Shown: positions 43,526-52,009, counted from the stretch's first letter. The stretch: DNA of 64,000 bases from Aureisphaera galaxeae (GCF_028561275.1 NZ_JAQQTF010000004.1:124001-188000); one strand, 5' to 3'. The notes: generated by a model not told the origin, from the sequence alone. A program made the numbers and translations.

Positions 43526-44236
43526 ATGATTGCTTTTTTTCGAAAAATTAGAAGAGGTTTGTTGTCCAAGAACAAGTTTAATAGGTATGTTCTCTATGCT
43601 TTGGGTGAAATTGTCCTTGTTGTTATCGGTATTCTCATTGCCATACAAATTAATGGATGGAATGAAGAACGGAAAAACAGATCCAAGGAAAGGGCTTTGT
43701 TGGCCGAACTTCATAAGGAATCCAAAGAAAACCTCAAACAATTCGAAGAAAACAAACAGGCCTACCTGCAATCTTTGAACGCATGCAGGGTAGTGTTGCG
43801 CAATGTTGATACGATGGAAGAGAAAGCTTCTCTTGATTCTATCATGAGGTACGGCCCTGGGATGTTTCGCGGTATTACGTTCGACCCTTCCAATGGTGTG
43901 GTAGCATCTCTTTTAAGTACAGGGGAGATTCAACTCATACGGAATGATTCCTTGCGCAATTACATTATTACTTGGAGGGATGTATTGAAAGATTTTAAGG
44001 AAGAGGAGGATAACTCCCGTACCCTTTGGAAAAATCAAGTAGAACCTTTCATCATTACCCATGGGGATTTTACAGATCCATCGAATCCTAAAAATATAGC
44101 CCTTTGCAAGGACCTTCGTTTTTTGAATATGATAGCTCGTAGACGGTTTTATATCACAACCATATTGAACGCTATGGAAGAAGAATCCATTGAGCAAAAT
44201 TTGAAGGAAATGGTGCGTTTGTCAGGGGTACAATAG
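43526..44236 (+). CDS. DUF6090-like small membrane protein
   Basis: A 236-residue protein with a positively charged start (MIAFFRKIRRGLLSKNKFNR) and a membrane segment at about 22-44 (YVLYALGEIVLVVIGILIAI), followed by a helical region (ERALLAELHKESKENLKQFE). The N-terminal pattern FRKIR..L...KF..Y..YA.GEI.LVVIGILIA.QIN.WNE is that of the DUF6090 family common in Flavobacteria. It is an isolated gene divergent from the S74 gene. Function unknown. Confidence 0.8.
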   Translation: MIAFFRKIRRGLLSKNKFNRYVLYALGEIVLVVIGILIAIQINGWNEERKNRSKERALLAELHKESKENLKQFEENKQAYLQSLNACRVVLRNVDTMEEKASLDSIMRYGPGMFRGITFDPSNGVVASLLSTGEIQLIRNDSLRNYIITWRDVLKDFKEEEDNSRTLWKNQVEPFIITHGDFTDPSNPKNIALCKDLRFLNMIARRRFYITTILNAMEEESIEQNLKEMVRLSGVQ

Positions 44237-44332
44237 TGGATTGTTGCTTAACAAAAGCAGAAGAACTTTGTTTTTCAGCATTTTTATTCCAACTCAGTTT
44301 AGAAAGCGAGCTTTCGTAGTTCGTGGAAATAA

Positions 44333-44359
44333 AAAAGTCGAGCATTATGCTCGACTTTT
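44333..44359. terminator. Bidirectional terminator between DUF6090 and tRNA-Pro
   Basis: AAAAGTCGAGCA (44333-44344), loop TTA, TGCTCGACTTTT (44348-44359) is a perfect 12-base stem with T-runs on both strands. It stops the DUF6090 transcript and the convergent minus-strand tRNA. Confidence 0.9.
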
Positions 44360-44361
44360 AT

Positions 44362-44439
44362 TGGTCGGGATGACAGGATTTGAACCTGCGACCCCACGCC
44401 CCCCAGGCGTGTGCGCTAACCGGGCTGCGCCACATCCCG
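44362..44439 (-). tRNA. tRNA-Pro, anticodon GGG
   Basis: On the minus strand the sequence folds as a cloverleaf: acceptor CGGGATG/CATCCCG with discriminator A and encoded CCA, D-arm GCGC/GCGC, anticodon stem CACGC/GCGTG with loop CTGGGGG (anticodon GGG, Pro), and T-arm GCAGG-TTCAAAT-CCTGT. It is 78 bases with CCA. It lies between two hairpin terminators and appears to be a single tRNA gene. Confidence 0.95.
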
Positions 44440-44543
44440 AAAAAATTAATTTTCACTAAGGAATCTTCGATCCCCAGTTTGTGAAAAACGTCAGCAAAAA
44501 TAATCATTTTATGGAGTTCGGCAATATAACTAATGATATAAAT

Positions 44544-44574
44544 AAAAAAAGGATCCAGCTGGGTGCCGGATCCT
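44544..44574 (-). terminator. Terminator of the 56-residue membrane-protein gene
   Basis: AGGATCC/GGATCCT stem (44550-44556 and 44568-44574) with an inner GC pair is followed on the minus strand by a run of seven T. It lies 60 bases after the stop of the 44634-44804 gene. Confidence 0.85.
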
Positions 44575-44633
44575 CTCACACACTTCTTAACTTGACCCAT
44601 GAAAAGAAGTAATTAACCTAAAAAGTAGAGTGA

Positions 44634-44804
44634 CTATGAAAAGTCATTATTCGTCTTGTTTACGGTAGTATCCTTAAATGCGGTAGGCTCTTCATTGAGG
44701 TCTTTCTTAAAAGCAACATTTTGCTTTCCTATTCCCACCAACCACACAATAAGAATGATCATTGCAACAAATTGAAAACATATCAGAATAATCGTCAACA
44801 CCAT
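44634..44804 (-). CDS. Short single-pass membrane protein (56 residues)
   Basis: An open frame from ATG 44802-44804 to TAG 44634-44636. The product begins MVLTIILICFQFVAMIILIV and ends NKTNNDFS: one hydrophobic segment (residues about 2-23), then a charged tail (KKDLNEEPTAFKDTTVNK). A GGAG sequence lies upstream of the ATG and a strong terminator follows, so it looks like an independent gene. No family is recognised. Function unknown. Confidence 0.65.
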   Translation of the reverse strand: MVLTIILICFQFVAMIILIVWLVGIGKQNVAFKKDLNEEPTAFKDTTVNKTNNDFS

Positions 44805-44867
44805 ATTCAACTCCGTAGGTTAAGCTCTTTAATTATTGTGACACGGGGTTTACCCAAAAGTCACATA

Positions 44868-45707
44868 CTACTCCAAATTTTTTTTCTGTTCCTGTCTGTT
44901 CAACACTTCAATCTTCTTGTTCGCTACCATTTTAATGGGGTAAATTTTTCTTTCTTCCCCATTAGAAAGGGTAATACAGATATTGTCTATTGATTCTATC
45001 TTGCCTACAAATCCATCGATTTTAATATGCTGGCCTACAGTAAAGTTTTTGCGGGTGTAGAAACCAAGGATGAGACGTGTTACGATATCGCGGGAACCCA
45101 ATCCCATAGCGATGGTAAACGTAGCCAGAATGGCTCCTAAAATGATGGAAAGGTTCTTGGTAATGATTTCGGTATTTATCCCTGCCTGATTTAAGGACGT
45201 AATCCCAGTAATGATTACAATAACATAGAATATAAGAGCACTCACAATTCGGGAACCACTTAGATCGAAGGACTTCATAATCCCTTGAATGGATCTTTTT
45301 GCCAAAGTCGCAAGGTATAAGCCAAAGCCTAAAATGACAAAAGCACTGAATATTCTAGGTAGATAACTTACCAATTTTCCCACTTCTTGCGATACCATCG
45401 TAAGCCCTAGCAGATCGGAACCCAAAATGATAAGAACCAAAATCATAAACCATTTCACAAATCCCAAAATGATCGTGGAAGGGCTAAACTGCAAAGAGGA
45501 GCCGAATAGGTTTTCGTTCTCTATGATTCGGGAAGTGAGGGTGTCGATCTTCGCTATCTTCAGTGATTTTCGCACGATAAAGAGGATGATTTTTAAAAGG
45601 ATCCAAGAGCCAATGAAGAAAAGGAGGGCACCAAGGATCAACGGAAGTATTTCTTTTAATTGGGACATCAATTTGTCCAATGATTCTACATTAAACAGGT
45701 CTTTCAT
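44868..45707 (-). CDS. Mechanosensitive ion channel, MscS family
   Basis: A 279-residue channel with three or four predicted membrane segments (about 20-45, 68-95, 105-125, 145-180). The pore helix and MscS domain read ILGAILATFTIAMGLGSRDIVTRLILGFYTRKNF, split here as AILATFTIAMGLGSRD plus LILGFYTRKNFTVGQHIKI, followed by a beta-domain (GFVGKIESIDNICITLSNGE) and a short tail. It lies 10 bases after the 61-residue protein and is in the same unit as the ECF sigma factor, suggesting osmotic or envelope control. Confidence 0.9.
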   Translation of the reverse strand: MKDLFNVESLDKLMSQLKEILPLILGALLFFIGSWILLKIILFIVRKSLKIAKIDTLTSRIIENENLFGSSLQFSPSTIILGFVKWFMILVLIILGSDLLGLTMVSQEVGKLVSYLPRIFSAFVILGFGLYLATLAKRSIQGIMKSFDLSGSRIVSALIFYVIVIITGITSLNQAGINTEIITKNLSIILGAILATFTIAMGLGSRDIVTRLILGFYTRKNFTVGQHIKIDGFVGKIESIDNICITLSNGEERKIYPIKMVANKKIEVLNRQEQKKNLE

Positions 45708-45717
45708 AATGGGATGG

Positions 45718-45903
45718 TTATTGATTGTTCGGATTATTTCGGGTCGTCTTCAGAATGCTATTAATGGTTTCTGGGTACTTAATAGCGAAGAGATCCGCAA
45801 ATTCCATGGACAGCTTAATGAACTCTAAATCGTCCATGACTTTCTGCTTCAGGAATTCTGGAAGTTCCTCGTTGCGTATTAATTTTTTGAAGGGGTTTGT
45901 CAT
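45718..45903 (-). CDS. Small conserved-context protein after ECF sigma factor
   Basis: A 61-residue protein (MTNPFKKLIRNEELPEFLKQ; KVMDDLEFIKLSMEFADLFA) with no membrane segment and a predicted helical fold. It is 1 base after the sigma factor stop and 10 bases before mscS. It could be a sigma-associated regulator, but it lacks recognised anti-sigma features (no Zn motif, no membrane segment). Function unknown. Confidence 0.7.
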   Translation of the reverse strand: MTNPFKKLIRNEELPEFLKQKVMDDLEFIKLSMEFADLFAIKYPETINSILKTTRNNPNNQ

Positions 45904-45904
45904 T

Positions 45905-46471
45905 TTAGAGGGATTTATATATTTCGATAATTCGGGCTTTGGCTCGATTAATTCTCATTTTAACCGCGCTTTCTCCCAATCCTAACGCCGTTGCTATTTC
46001 TTTAATGGGCAATTCGTCTTGGTACTTCAACAGTAAAATCATTTTGTCTTCCGGTTTGCATAGATTCAATGCCTTTTCCAAGGTTTCCGCAGGAACCGAA
46101 AACAATTCTAAATCGCTCACTTGAGCCTTTTCGTAGTCCCCAATGGAATCGGTAACCAAGATTTTTTCTTCTCTTTTCTTTTTTTCCCTTTGTACATAGT
46201 TCACACAGAAATTATAGGTCATGGAATAAAGCCAAGTGGAAAACTTCGATTTTCCCTTGAATGTCTTCAACTTCACAAAGAGCAGCACAAAAATGTCATG
46301 TGTAAGGTCATGGGCTTCTTCCTTGGATTTCGAAAAACTGAGGCATTTATTATAAACCAGCTTGGCATATCTATCGTAAAGGACTGCAAATAGTTCGGAG
46401 TCCTTGGTAGCCACGATTTTCGATACCAGTTCTTCATCGGTTATGGACGTATCTGCATAGGGCAATCTCAA
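45905..46471 (-). CDS. RNA polymerase sigma factor, ECF family
   Basis: A 188-residue sigma-70 ECF factor from a TTG start (46469-46471); no in-frame ATG precedes region 2. Region 2 is LFAVLYDRYAKLVYNKCLSF and HDLTHDIFVLLFVKLKTF, and region 4 is LCKPEDKMILLLKYQDELPI, KEIATALGLGESAVKMRINR. It is the first gene of the unit with the 61-residue protein and mscS, so it may direct stress transcription including its own operon. Its target promoters are unknown. Confidence 0.9.
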   Translation of the reverse strand: MRLPYADTSITDEELVSKIVATKDSELFAVLYDRYAKLVYNKCLSFSKSKEEAHDLTHDIFVLLFVKLKTFKGKSKFSTWLYSMTYNFCVNYVQREKKKREEKILVTDSIGDYEKAQVSDLELFSVPAETLEKALNLCKPEDKMILLLKYQDELPIKEIATALGLGESAVKMRINRAKARIIEIYKSL

Positions 46472-46722
46472 AGGGTCTTTCTTTCCATTATTCTAGTTTA
46501 GACACAAGTCTTCCAATAAAAGTCACTTTTTGGAGTTACTTTTTATCGGAAATCAATATCCGTAGATATCCGGCAGGCTGTACCCGCCGTATTTGTGTTT
46601 TCGATAAGTGGTAGTTATATGGGGTAAAGAAATCTAAGCCGCGTAAACCCATAGAAACTATAGAGTTATTGGGAAGAATTGAATGTGAGGGGATACCGCA
46701 CTTAAATTTTAACAAATTTGGT

Positions 46723-46730
46723 TATTTTTG
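46723..46730 (+). promoter_or_regulatory. Bacteroidota-type -7 box overlapping an apparent start
   Basis: TATTTTTG matches TAnnTTTG and overlaps the first possible TTG (46728) of the methyltransferase frame, which argues for initiation further downstream (46743 or 46752). No -33 TTG is visible. Confidence 0.4.
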
Positions 46731-46742
46731 GTTTTTCAAATT

Positions 46743-47204
46743 TTGAAATCGTTGAAAAAGGATATCCTTTTCGTTATCACCCAGTTCCTGCTTTTTGCTG
46801 CCTATTTTGGGATCGAATGGCCTCTTTTCTTTGCCTATTGGCCCTCTTGGGTGTGTTATATTCTCATTGGTGTCATTGCATTGGGAATCGTTATTCTCTT
46901 TTTTGGAATCCTCAATTTGAATGAAAACCTTACCCCGTTTCCCTCACCCAAATCGAATTCTACCATGATATCCTCGGGGATCTACAAATACATTCGACAC
47001 CCCATTTACGCCGGAATACTATTGTCCATGATGGCGTATGCTATATATCTTATTTCTGTTTTTAAATTGTTGGTGACGGCGATCCTTTGGGTAGTGCTAT
47101 ATTTTAAAAGTAGTTTCGAGGAACGCTTGCTCAATGAACGTTTTGTCGATTATAAGGATTATATGAAATCTACGGGCCGGTTTTTTCCGAAAAGAAGGTC
47201 ATAG
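46743..47204 (+). CDS. Isoprenylcysteine carboxyl-methyltransferase-like membrane enzyme
   Basis: A roughly 153-residue polytopic protein (start uncertain: TTG at 46728, 46743 or 46752). Three to four membrane segments precede the conserved region GIYKYIRHPIYAGILLSMM with the RHPxY motif, and the C-terminal SSFEERLLNERFVDYKDYMK helix, which is the ICMT/PEMT signature. These use S-adenosylmethionine to methylate lipids or carboxyl groups. The substrate is unknown. It is monocistronic before trxB. Confidence 0.85.
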   Translation: MKSLKKDILFVITQFLLFAAYFGIEWPLFFAYWPSWVCYILIGVIALGIVILFFGILNLNENLTPFPSPKSNSTMISSGIYKYIRHPIYAGILLSMMAYAIYLISVFKLLVTAILWVVLYFKSSFEERLLNERFVDYKDYMKSTGRFFPKRRS

Positions 47205-47307
47205 CAATTATTAATAACCCCATTGTTTTTCTTAATAACTTTCGTGTAAGGTTTTGCCTAAAGTTACTACTTTTACATCGTAATATTTTACTGAAGAATT
47301 TAATGTT

Positions 47308-48276
47308 ATGTCAGATACAATCGAAAGAATAAAATGTTTGATTATAGGTTCGGGACCCGCTGGATATACAGCTGCTATTTATGCCGCCCGAGCAGATCTT
47401 AAACCTATTATGTACACGGGAATGGAGCCAGGTGGACAGTTAACCACTACTACAGAGGTAGATAACTTCCCGGGATACCCCGAGGGGATCGATGGTCCTA
47501 CCATGATGGTACAGTTGCAACAACAAGCAGAGCGCTTCGGTACCGAAGTACGCATAGGAATGGTAACTTCCGTTGATTTGAGCGATGAAATGGGAGGGAT
47601 CCATAAAGTGACCGTAGACGGTAAAACCGAAATCGAAGCTGAAACTGTGATCATTTCCACGGGAGCTACTGCGAAGTACTTAGGATTGGAAAGTGAACAA
47701 CGACTGCGTGGTGGAGGTGTTTCTGCCTGCGCTGTTTGCGATGGATTCTTTTACAAGGGACAAGATGTTGCCATTGTAGGAGGAGGAGATACCGCAGCCG
47801 AAGAGGCCACTTATCTTGCCAATATTTGTAACAAGGTAACTATGTTAGTGCGTCGTGATGAAATGAGAGCTTCTAAAGCTATGCAGCACAGGGTAAACGC
47901 TATGAAGAATATCGACCTTAGATACAATACCGAAGTAGATGAGGTAATCGGAGATATGGTTGTGGAAGGACTTCGCATGAAGAACAATGCAACAGGTGAA
48001 AAGGAGGAAATAGAAATTACCGGATTATTTATCGCGATTGGTCACAAACCCAATACCGATATTTTTAAAGGACAGATAGACATGGACGACACGGGATACA
48101 TTATCACCGAAGGAAAGTCGACCAAGACCAACAAGCCCGGTGTTTTTGCCAGTGGAGATGTTCAGGATAAGGAATACCGTCAAGCCGTTACCGCTGCAGG
48201 AACCGGTTGTATGGCAGCCTTGGATGCTGAGCGTTATTTGGCAGCTGTAGAAAGTAAAGAACCGGTAGACGCTTAA
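47308..48276 (+). CDS. trxB: Thioredoxin-disulfide reductase
   Basis: A 322-residue FAD/NADPH enzyme that reduces thioredoxin. FAD-binding GSGPAGYTAAIYAARA, active-site CAVCDG (CxxC), NADPH-binding VGGGDTAAEEATYL and the closing FASGDVQDKEYRQAVTAAGTG are present. Length is normal. It ends before a bidirectional terminator and appears monocistronic; it underpins thiol redox control together with the oxyR gene later in the window. Confidence 0.97.
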   Translation: MSDTIERIKCLIIGSGPAGYTAAIYAARADLKPIMYTGMEPGGQLTTTTEVDNFPGYPEGIDGPTMMVQLQQQAERFGTEVRIGMVTSVDLSDEMGGIHKVTVDGKTEIEAETVIISTGATAKYLGLESEQRLRGGGVSACAVCDGFFYKGQDVAIVGGGDTAAEEATYLANICNKVTMLVRRDEMRASKAMQHRVNAMKNIDLRYNTEVDEVIGDMVVEGLRMKNNATGEKEEIEITGLFIAIGHKPNTDIFKGQIDMDDTGYIITEGKSTKTNKPGVFASGDVQDKEYRQAVTAAGTGCMAALDAERYLAAVESKEPVDA

Positions 48277-48302
48277 TTAAAGTCTGGTGATTTGAAATAA
48301 AG

Positions 48303-48334
48303 AAAAAGCCGAAGCATTTGCTTCGGCTTTTTTT
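48303..48334. terminator. Bidirectional terminator between trxB and the NTF2-like gene
   Basis: AAAAAGCCGAAGC (48303-48315), loop ATTT, GCTTCGGCTTTTT (48320-48332) is a perfect 13-base stem with T-runs in both directions. Confidence 0.9.
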
Positions 48335-48827
48335 AATTGGGGCCATGATCAAAACTATAGGCCCGCTTTAACAACCACTTGTCTTCTATCTTTATCCAAA
48401 GGGAGGTAAAAAGGGCAGAACCGGTTCTCCGGAATTCTGTACCGCCTTTTTCTGCCTCAAAGAACTCATGCTTTCCTCGTTGAATCATTCCATAAAGTTT
48501 ACCATTATTGTATAAAGGAAATAATTCATGGGTCTCGGGAATCAACTTTCTTTTGTAGGTACGTTGTGGGTTTCCACAAATGTTTTTGGCCATGGCATCC
48601 ATGAAACCTTGTTTGTCGGAAAGACCACCGATGTCGTGATAAAACTCCAAATCGTCGGTAAGCTGCGTTTCCAATAATTTCAGGTTGCATTTATTAAAGC
48701 CCTCATCAAACAGGATGCTGTCCTTTTTCATAAAGGTTTGTTTCAGTTCTTCCGAAACTTCACGTTGGGCATGGAGGGATAGGGAGGTCAATAGCAAGGC
48801 TAAGACCATGATATAATGTCTTCTCAT
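48333..48827 (-). CDS. Exported NTF2/SnoaL-like protein
   Basis: A 164-residue protein with a signal peptide (MRRHYIMVLALLLTSLSLHAQ) and one nuclear transport factor 2-like (DUF4440-type) domain: LKQTFMKKDSILFDEGFNKC, DLEFYHDIGGLSDKQGFMDA and a terminal strand region WIKIEDKWLLKRAYSFDHGP. Such domains form small cavities and often bind or convert small molecules. The ligand is not known. It is a single gene between two terminators. Confidence 0.85.
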   Translation of the reverse strand: MRRHYIMVLALLLTSLSLHAQREVSEELKQTFMKKDSILFDEGFNKCNLKLLETQLTDDLEFYHDIGGLSDKQGFMDAMAKNICGNPQRTYKRKLIPETHELFPLYNNGKLYGMIQRGKHEFFEAEKGGTEFRRTGSALFTSLWIKIEDKWLLKRAYSFDHGPN

Positions 48828-48840
48828 AATATTCAGTTTT

Positions 48841-48887
48841 AAAAAAGGGAAAACCCCAAAGCGCTATGGACTCCACTAAGGGGTTTT
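48841..48887 (-). terminator. Terminator after the GIN-domain gene
   Basis: Arms AAAACCCC (48850-48857) and GGGGTTTT (48880-48887) with a 22-base loop, followed on the minus strand by CCC and a T-run. It ends the DUF4870-to-GIN transcript. Confidence 0.65.
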
Positions 48888-48938
48888 ATAAAGGGTGGTT
48901 AGTCCTTTTTTATTGGTTGGGTTGTTTCCTTCTCGTAA

Positions 48939-49667
48939 TTACATTTTTCGTACGCTTCCAGAAACTCCATCTTTTACCGAAACGGCAGTTGGGTCTCCGT
49001 AGTAGCGAATGTCACCACCACTGGAAGCACGTCCGTTAATTTCATCGCGCACATTTACTACGATATGGGCTCCACTGGAAGCATTGGCTCTACAGGTCTT
49101 GGTTTCAAGATCCTTGGCTTTTAGGTCACTTCCGCTGGAGGCTTCGGCAATTAGGTTGGAAGCTCTACCCGATACTTTAATATCGGCACCGCTGCTTACA
49201 TCGATGCGAAGTTCTTTAGCTACAACTTCTACTTCCAAGTCGGCACCACTGCTACTCCTAAGTGACATGTTTTCACTTTTAATCACGGAGTTTCCAATGA
49301 CATCGGATCCGCTGGAAGCGCTTACGGAGTTAATAGAGGTATAGGTAACATGTACTTTCTTAGCCTTAGCTCGGCCAATGTTCTGTCCAGAAACCACACC
49401 GATTCTTAATTCTCCGTTTACAATTTCGGTTTCTATGAGCTCATGTAGATTCTCGTCTGCCTCTACGACGATCTTGTCTTCATCGCCTTGGGTAAGGTAT
49501 ACGTCTAAACCAGCACTACCTTTTACTTCGTCGAAATTGCTATCTACAGGGCGCTCTTCTACTTGAACGTTTCCATTTCCGTTGGTCTGGCCAAAATTGA
49601 TGTCGAAATTACATGCTGTTGCCAGAAGTGTGATACCTGCTAGGGCTATGATTTTGATTGATTTCAT
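48939..49667 (-). CDS. Head-GIN-domain lipoprotein (DUF2807)
   Basis: A 242-residue lipoprotein (MKSIKIIALAGITLLATACNFD, lipidated Cys19). The mature part is a right-handed beta-helix of the head-GIN/DUF2807 type, with many turns built on Ser-Gly and Ala-Ser-Ser: SASSGSDVIGNS, LRSSSGADLEVEV, DVSSGADIKVSG, AEASSGSDLKAKD. It is adjacent (11 bases) to the PspC gene. The family occurs with PspC in envelope-stress-like clusters. Molecular role unknown. Confidence 0.9.
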   Translation of the reverse strand: MKSIKIIALAGITLLATACNFDINFGQTNGNGNVQVEERPVDSNFDEVKGSAGLDVYLTQGDEDKIVVEADENLHELIETEIVNGELRIGVVSGQNIGRAKAKKVHVTYTSINSVSASSGSDVIGNSVIKSENMSLRSSSGADLEVEVVAKELRIDVSSGADIKVSGRASNLIAEASSGSDLKAKDLETKTCRANASSGAHIVVNVRDEINGRASSGGDIRYYGDPTAVSVKDGVSGSVRKM

Positions 49668-49678
49668 TTTATTCGTTT

Positions 49679-51499
49679 TTAGTTTCCTATATTAACTTTT
49701 AGTGTATCTGTTTCGTCTGTGGCTTCTATTTGGATTCCATCGGTGGTGTCGATAATTACCTTGTCACCATCGCTATCCTTTATTTTTAAACCATTACGGT
49801 TCACCTTAATGAAGTCGCCGTTTTCGTCTTTAATGTAGAATCCACCAGACTCATCCCATTCTTCGTCCCAATCCTCTTCCCATTCTTCCTTATCATCTTT
49901 GCTGGAAGAATCGAACTCATCTTTGTCTGGGCAATCCAAACAACGGGTTTTTCCGTCTTCAATCATAAGGTATTGTTCTTCGTCCCCATTGTCCAGGATA
50001 TCCCTGTAGTACGAATCGTTTCTGTGGAAGGTATACGTATTATTGTCCGCATAGATAATAGTTCCTACAGGTAAGTACACGATAACTTCTACTTCCTGAT
50101 CCCGAAGTTTGTTCTCGGCAGCGGTGGTGAGGTAGGCATTTAAGGCTAAGGTTTCGCCATCGAAGTTATAATCGTAATCAATGGCCTGTGCTCTTTCCTT
50201 GGCTGACAGGTAGTCACTACCTTCCGCGCGCTTCTCTATGATGAGCCTTCCCACAGAATCGGTAGTTGATCTTACGATAAGGCGAACATCGGTAGAGTAG
50301 AGGATCTTTTCGTCATTCTCGTCATATTCTAACGTCAATCTTCCTCTTCTACGGGGTTGGTACTCATAGTTCTCGTTGGACACCATTTTCAGTTTTACGG
50401 TGTCACCTGCTTTTGCGGGAAGTGCATATTCACTCGTAAACTCTCCATCGAAAGCTCTTTCGGTAGCTTCGCGAATTCCCAAAATACCCAATCCTATAAG
50501 GGATGCCAACCATACCACAAACAAGATGACTTTGGCGGGTGTTCCTATGGATTTCAAATTGTTGATGAGCAATTTCAACCCTAGGATCAGCAATCCGAAG
50601 AATGGAATTCCCACTGCGAATAAGGTAAGTAGGGAAACCAACCATAATGGTCCGTCCGAAGCAAAACCTACGTTATAAAAATCTACCCAATCTCCGTGTC
50701 CCCAGATGTCTATGGATCCTGCAAAGAATAGGGAAATGATCAAACTGATGAGGGTTACGATAGCTACAAATACTAATATCGCTGCAAAGAACTTGACAAA
50801 TATTTTGAAAAGGGTAAGAAGGACACTACCGAGCGTATCGAAAAAACCGGAAGTCCCGCTTTTAACTCTATTCCCGTATTTGTCATAGTCTACGTTTTTT
50901 ACTTTTTCGGAGACATTTTCATATCCTTCTTTGAACTTTTTTTCAATGTTGGAGATATTTATGGGTTCTCCAGTCATTTTAAGTTTTTCCGAGGTGGTAA
51001 CGGCCGCAGGTACAAGGATCCAGAATAGGATGTATACCACGATAAAGAAACCACTGGAAAACAAGGTAAGTAGGATCCAGATAAGTCGTACCCATACAGC
51101 ATCCAAGCCTAGGTAATGACTCAATCCGGAAGAAACCCCTCCAATGAACTTATTGTCTTCGTCCCTAAATAGTTGCTTGTGCGAAGCCTGCGCACGTTTT
51201 TGGGAACGCGGAGGTGCGTCTTCGAAAATTTCCTCATCCACCATATAATCTTCGGGTTGTCCCATCACGGAAATAACCTCGTCCAGTTCTTTTAGTGTGA
51301 CCACTTGGGTGCTTCTTTCCAGCTTTTCTGAAAATAGCTCGGCAATACGGGCTTCGATGTCCTTAATGATCTCATCGCTCCCTTGTGGGTCACTTAGTGA
51401 TTTGCGAATGGCCTCCAGATAGCGTTGTAGTTTTCCAAAAGCATCTTCATCGATGTGGAAAAAGGTACCTGCAAGGTTTATATTAACTGTTTTGTTCAT
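49679..51499 (-). CDS. PspC-domain membrane protein with acidic extracytoplasmic tail
   Basis: A 606-residue protein. The N-terminal cytosolic part (1-105) is helical and acidic (LEAIRKSLSDPQGSDEIIKD). A PspC domain is at about 108-170 (FIGGVSSGLSHYLGLDAVWV, RLIWILLTLFSSGFFIVVYI), followed by more membrane segments at about 230-265 and 285-360. The C-terminal 230 residues are beta-rich, with a Cys pair (RCLDCPD) and a very acidic stretch (SSKDDKEEWEEDWDEEWDES). It overlaps PadR by 4 bases. PspC proteins act in phage-shock membrane stress; this large fusion is typical of Bacteroidota. Confidence 0.9.
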   Translation of the reverse strand: MNKTVNINLAGTFFHIDEDAFGKLQRYLEAIRKSLSDPQGSDEIIKDIEARIAELFSEKLERSTQVVTLKELDEVISVMGQPEDYMVDEEIFEDAPPRSQKRAQASHKQLFRDEDNKFIGGVSSGLSHYLGLDAVWVRLIWILLTLFSSGFFIVVYILFWILVPAAVTTSEKLKMTGEPINISNIEKKFKEGYENVSEKVKNVDYDKYGNRVKSGTSGFFDTLGSVLLTLFKIFVKFFAAILVFVAIVTLISLIISLFFAGSIDIWGHGDWVDFYNVGFASDGPLWLVSLLTLFAVGIPFFGLLILGLKLLINNLKSIGTPAKVILFVVWLASLIGLGILGIREATERAFDGEFTSEYALPAKAGDTVKLKMVSNENYEYQPRRRGRLTLEYDENDEKILYSTDVRLIVRSTTDSVGRLIIEKRAEGSDYLSAKERAQAIDYDYNFDGETLALNAYLTTAAENKLRDQEVEVIVYLPVGTIIYADNNTYTFHRNDSYYRDILDNGDEEQYLMIEDGKTRCLDCPDKDEFDSSSKDDKEEWEEDWDEEWDESGGFYIKDENGDFIKVNRNGLKIKDSDGDKVIIDTTDGIQIEATDETDTLKVNIGN

Positions 51500-51834
51500 T
51501 TTATAGTGGTTGAGCTGGTTACACGATTTACTGCTTGTTGTAATTCACTCCAAGTAGTGTTTAATTCTTTTAAAAATAATTTCCCTGTTTCGGTGAGTTC
51601 ATAATACTTACGCGGTGGGCCACTGGAGGACTCTTCCCAGCGGTAGTTAAGCAACCCGGCATTCTTTAGGCGGGTGAGCAAGGGATATATGGTCCCTTCT
51701 ACCACGAGCATTTTTGCGTCCTTCAGGGTTTCCAGGATGTCACTGGTGTAGGCCTCCCCATCTTTCAGGATGGAAAGGATGCAGTACTCCAGTACCCCCT
51801 TTCGCATTTGTGCTTTTGTGTTTTCGATTTTCAT
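51496..51834 (-). CDS. PadR-family transcriptional regulator
   Basis: A 112-residue winged-helix regulator. The domain is KGVLEYCILSILKDGEAYTS, DILETLKDAKMLVVEGTIYP, LLTRLKNAGLLNYRWEESSS and GPPRKYYELTETGKLFLKEL, including the conserved PRKYYxLT. It is expected to repress genes by binding as a dimer, with a ligand that is unknown. It sits between the 51-residue gene and PspC, and overlaps PspC by 4 bases, so it probably controls its own operon. Confidence 0.93.
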   Translation of the reverse strand: MKIENTKAQMRKGVLEYCILSILKDGEAYTSDILETLKDAKMLVVEGTIYPLLTRLKNAGLLNYRWEESSSGPPRKYYELTETGKLFLKELNTTWSELQQAVNRVTSSTTIK

Positions 51835-51846
51835 ACGTACTCTAGA

Positions 51847-52002
51847 TTAATTTAACTGAGACAACATTTCGTCTCTCGTAATAATGTAATGAGGGTTGAG
51901 TTGTTGCACAGTATAAGTGCCCTCGATCTGCTGCCCATGGGAAGCGGTATCTTTGGTAAGGTCTATTTCCCCATGGGAAACAATGTTGAGGACCAGGGCC
52001 AT
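51847..52002 (-). CDS. Possible 51-residue protein between DUF4870 and PadR
   Basis: An open frame from ATG 52000-52002 to TAA 51847-51849, starting MALVLNIVSHGEIDLTKDTA and ending DEMLSQLN. It begins 7 bases after the DUF4870 stop and ends 12 bases before the PadR ATG, so it fills the gap almost exactly. It is not a membrane protein and no family is recognised. Whether it is translated is uncertain; the exact fit to the operon is the main support. Confidence 0.45.
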   Translation of the reverse strand: MALVLNIVSHGEIDLTKDTASHGQQIEGTYTVQQLNPHYIITRDEMLSQLN

Positions 52003-52009
52003 GATTAAT

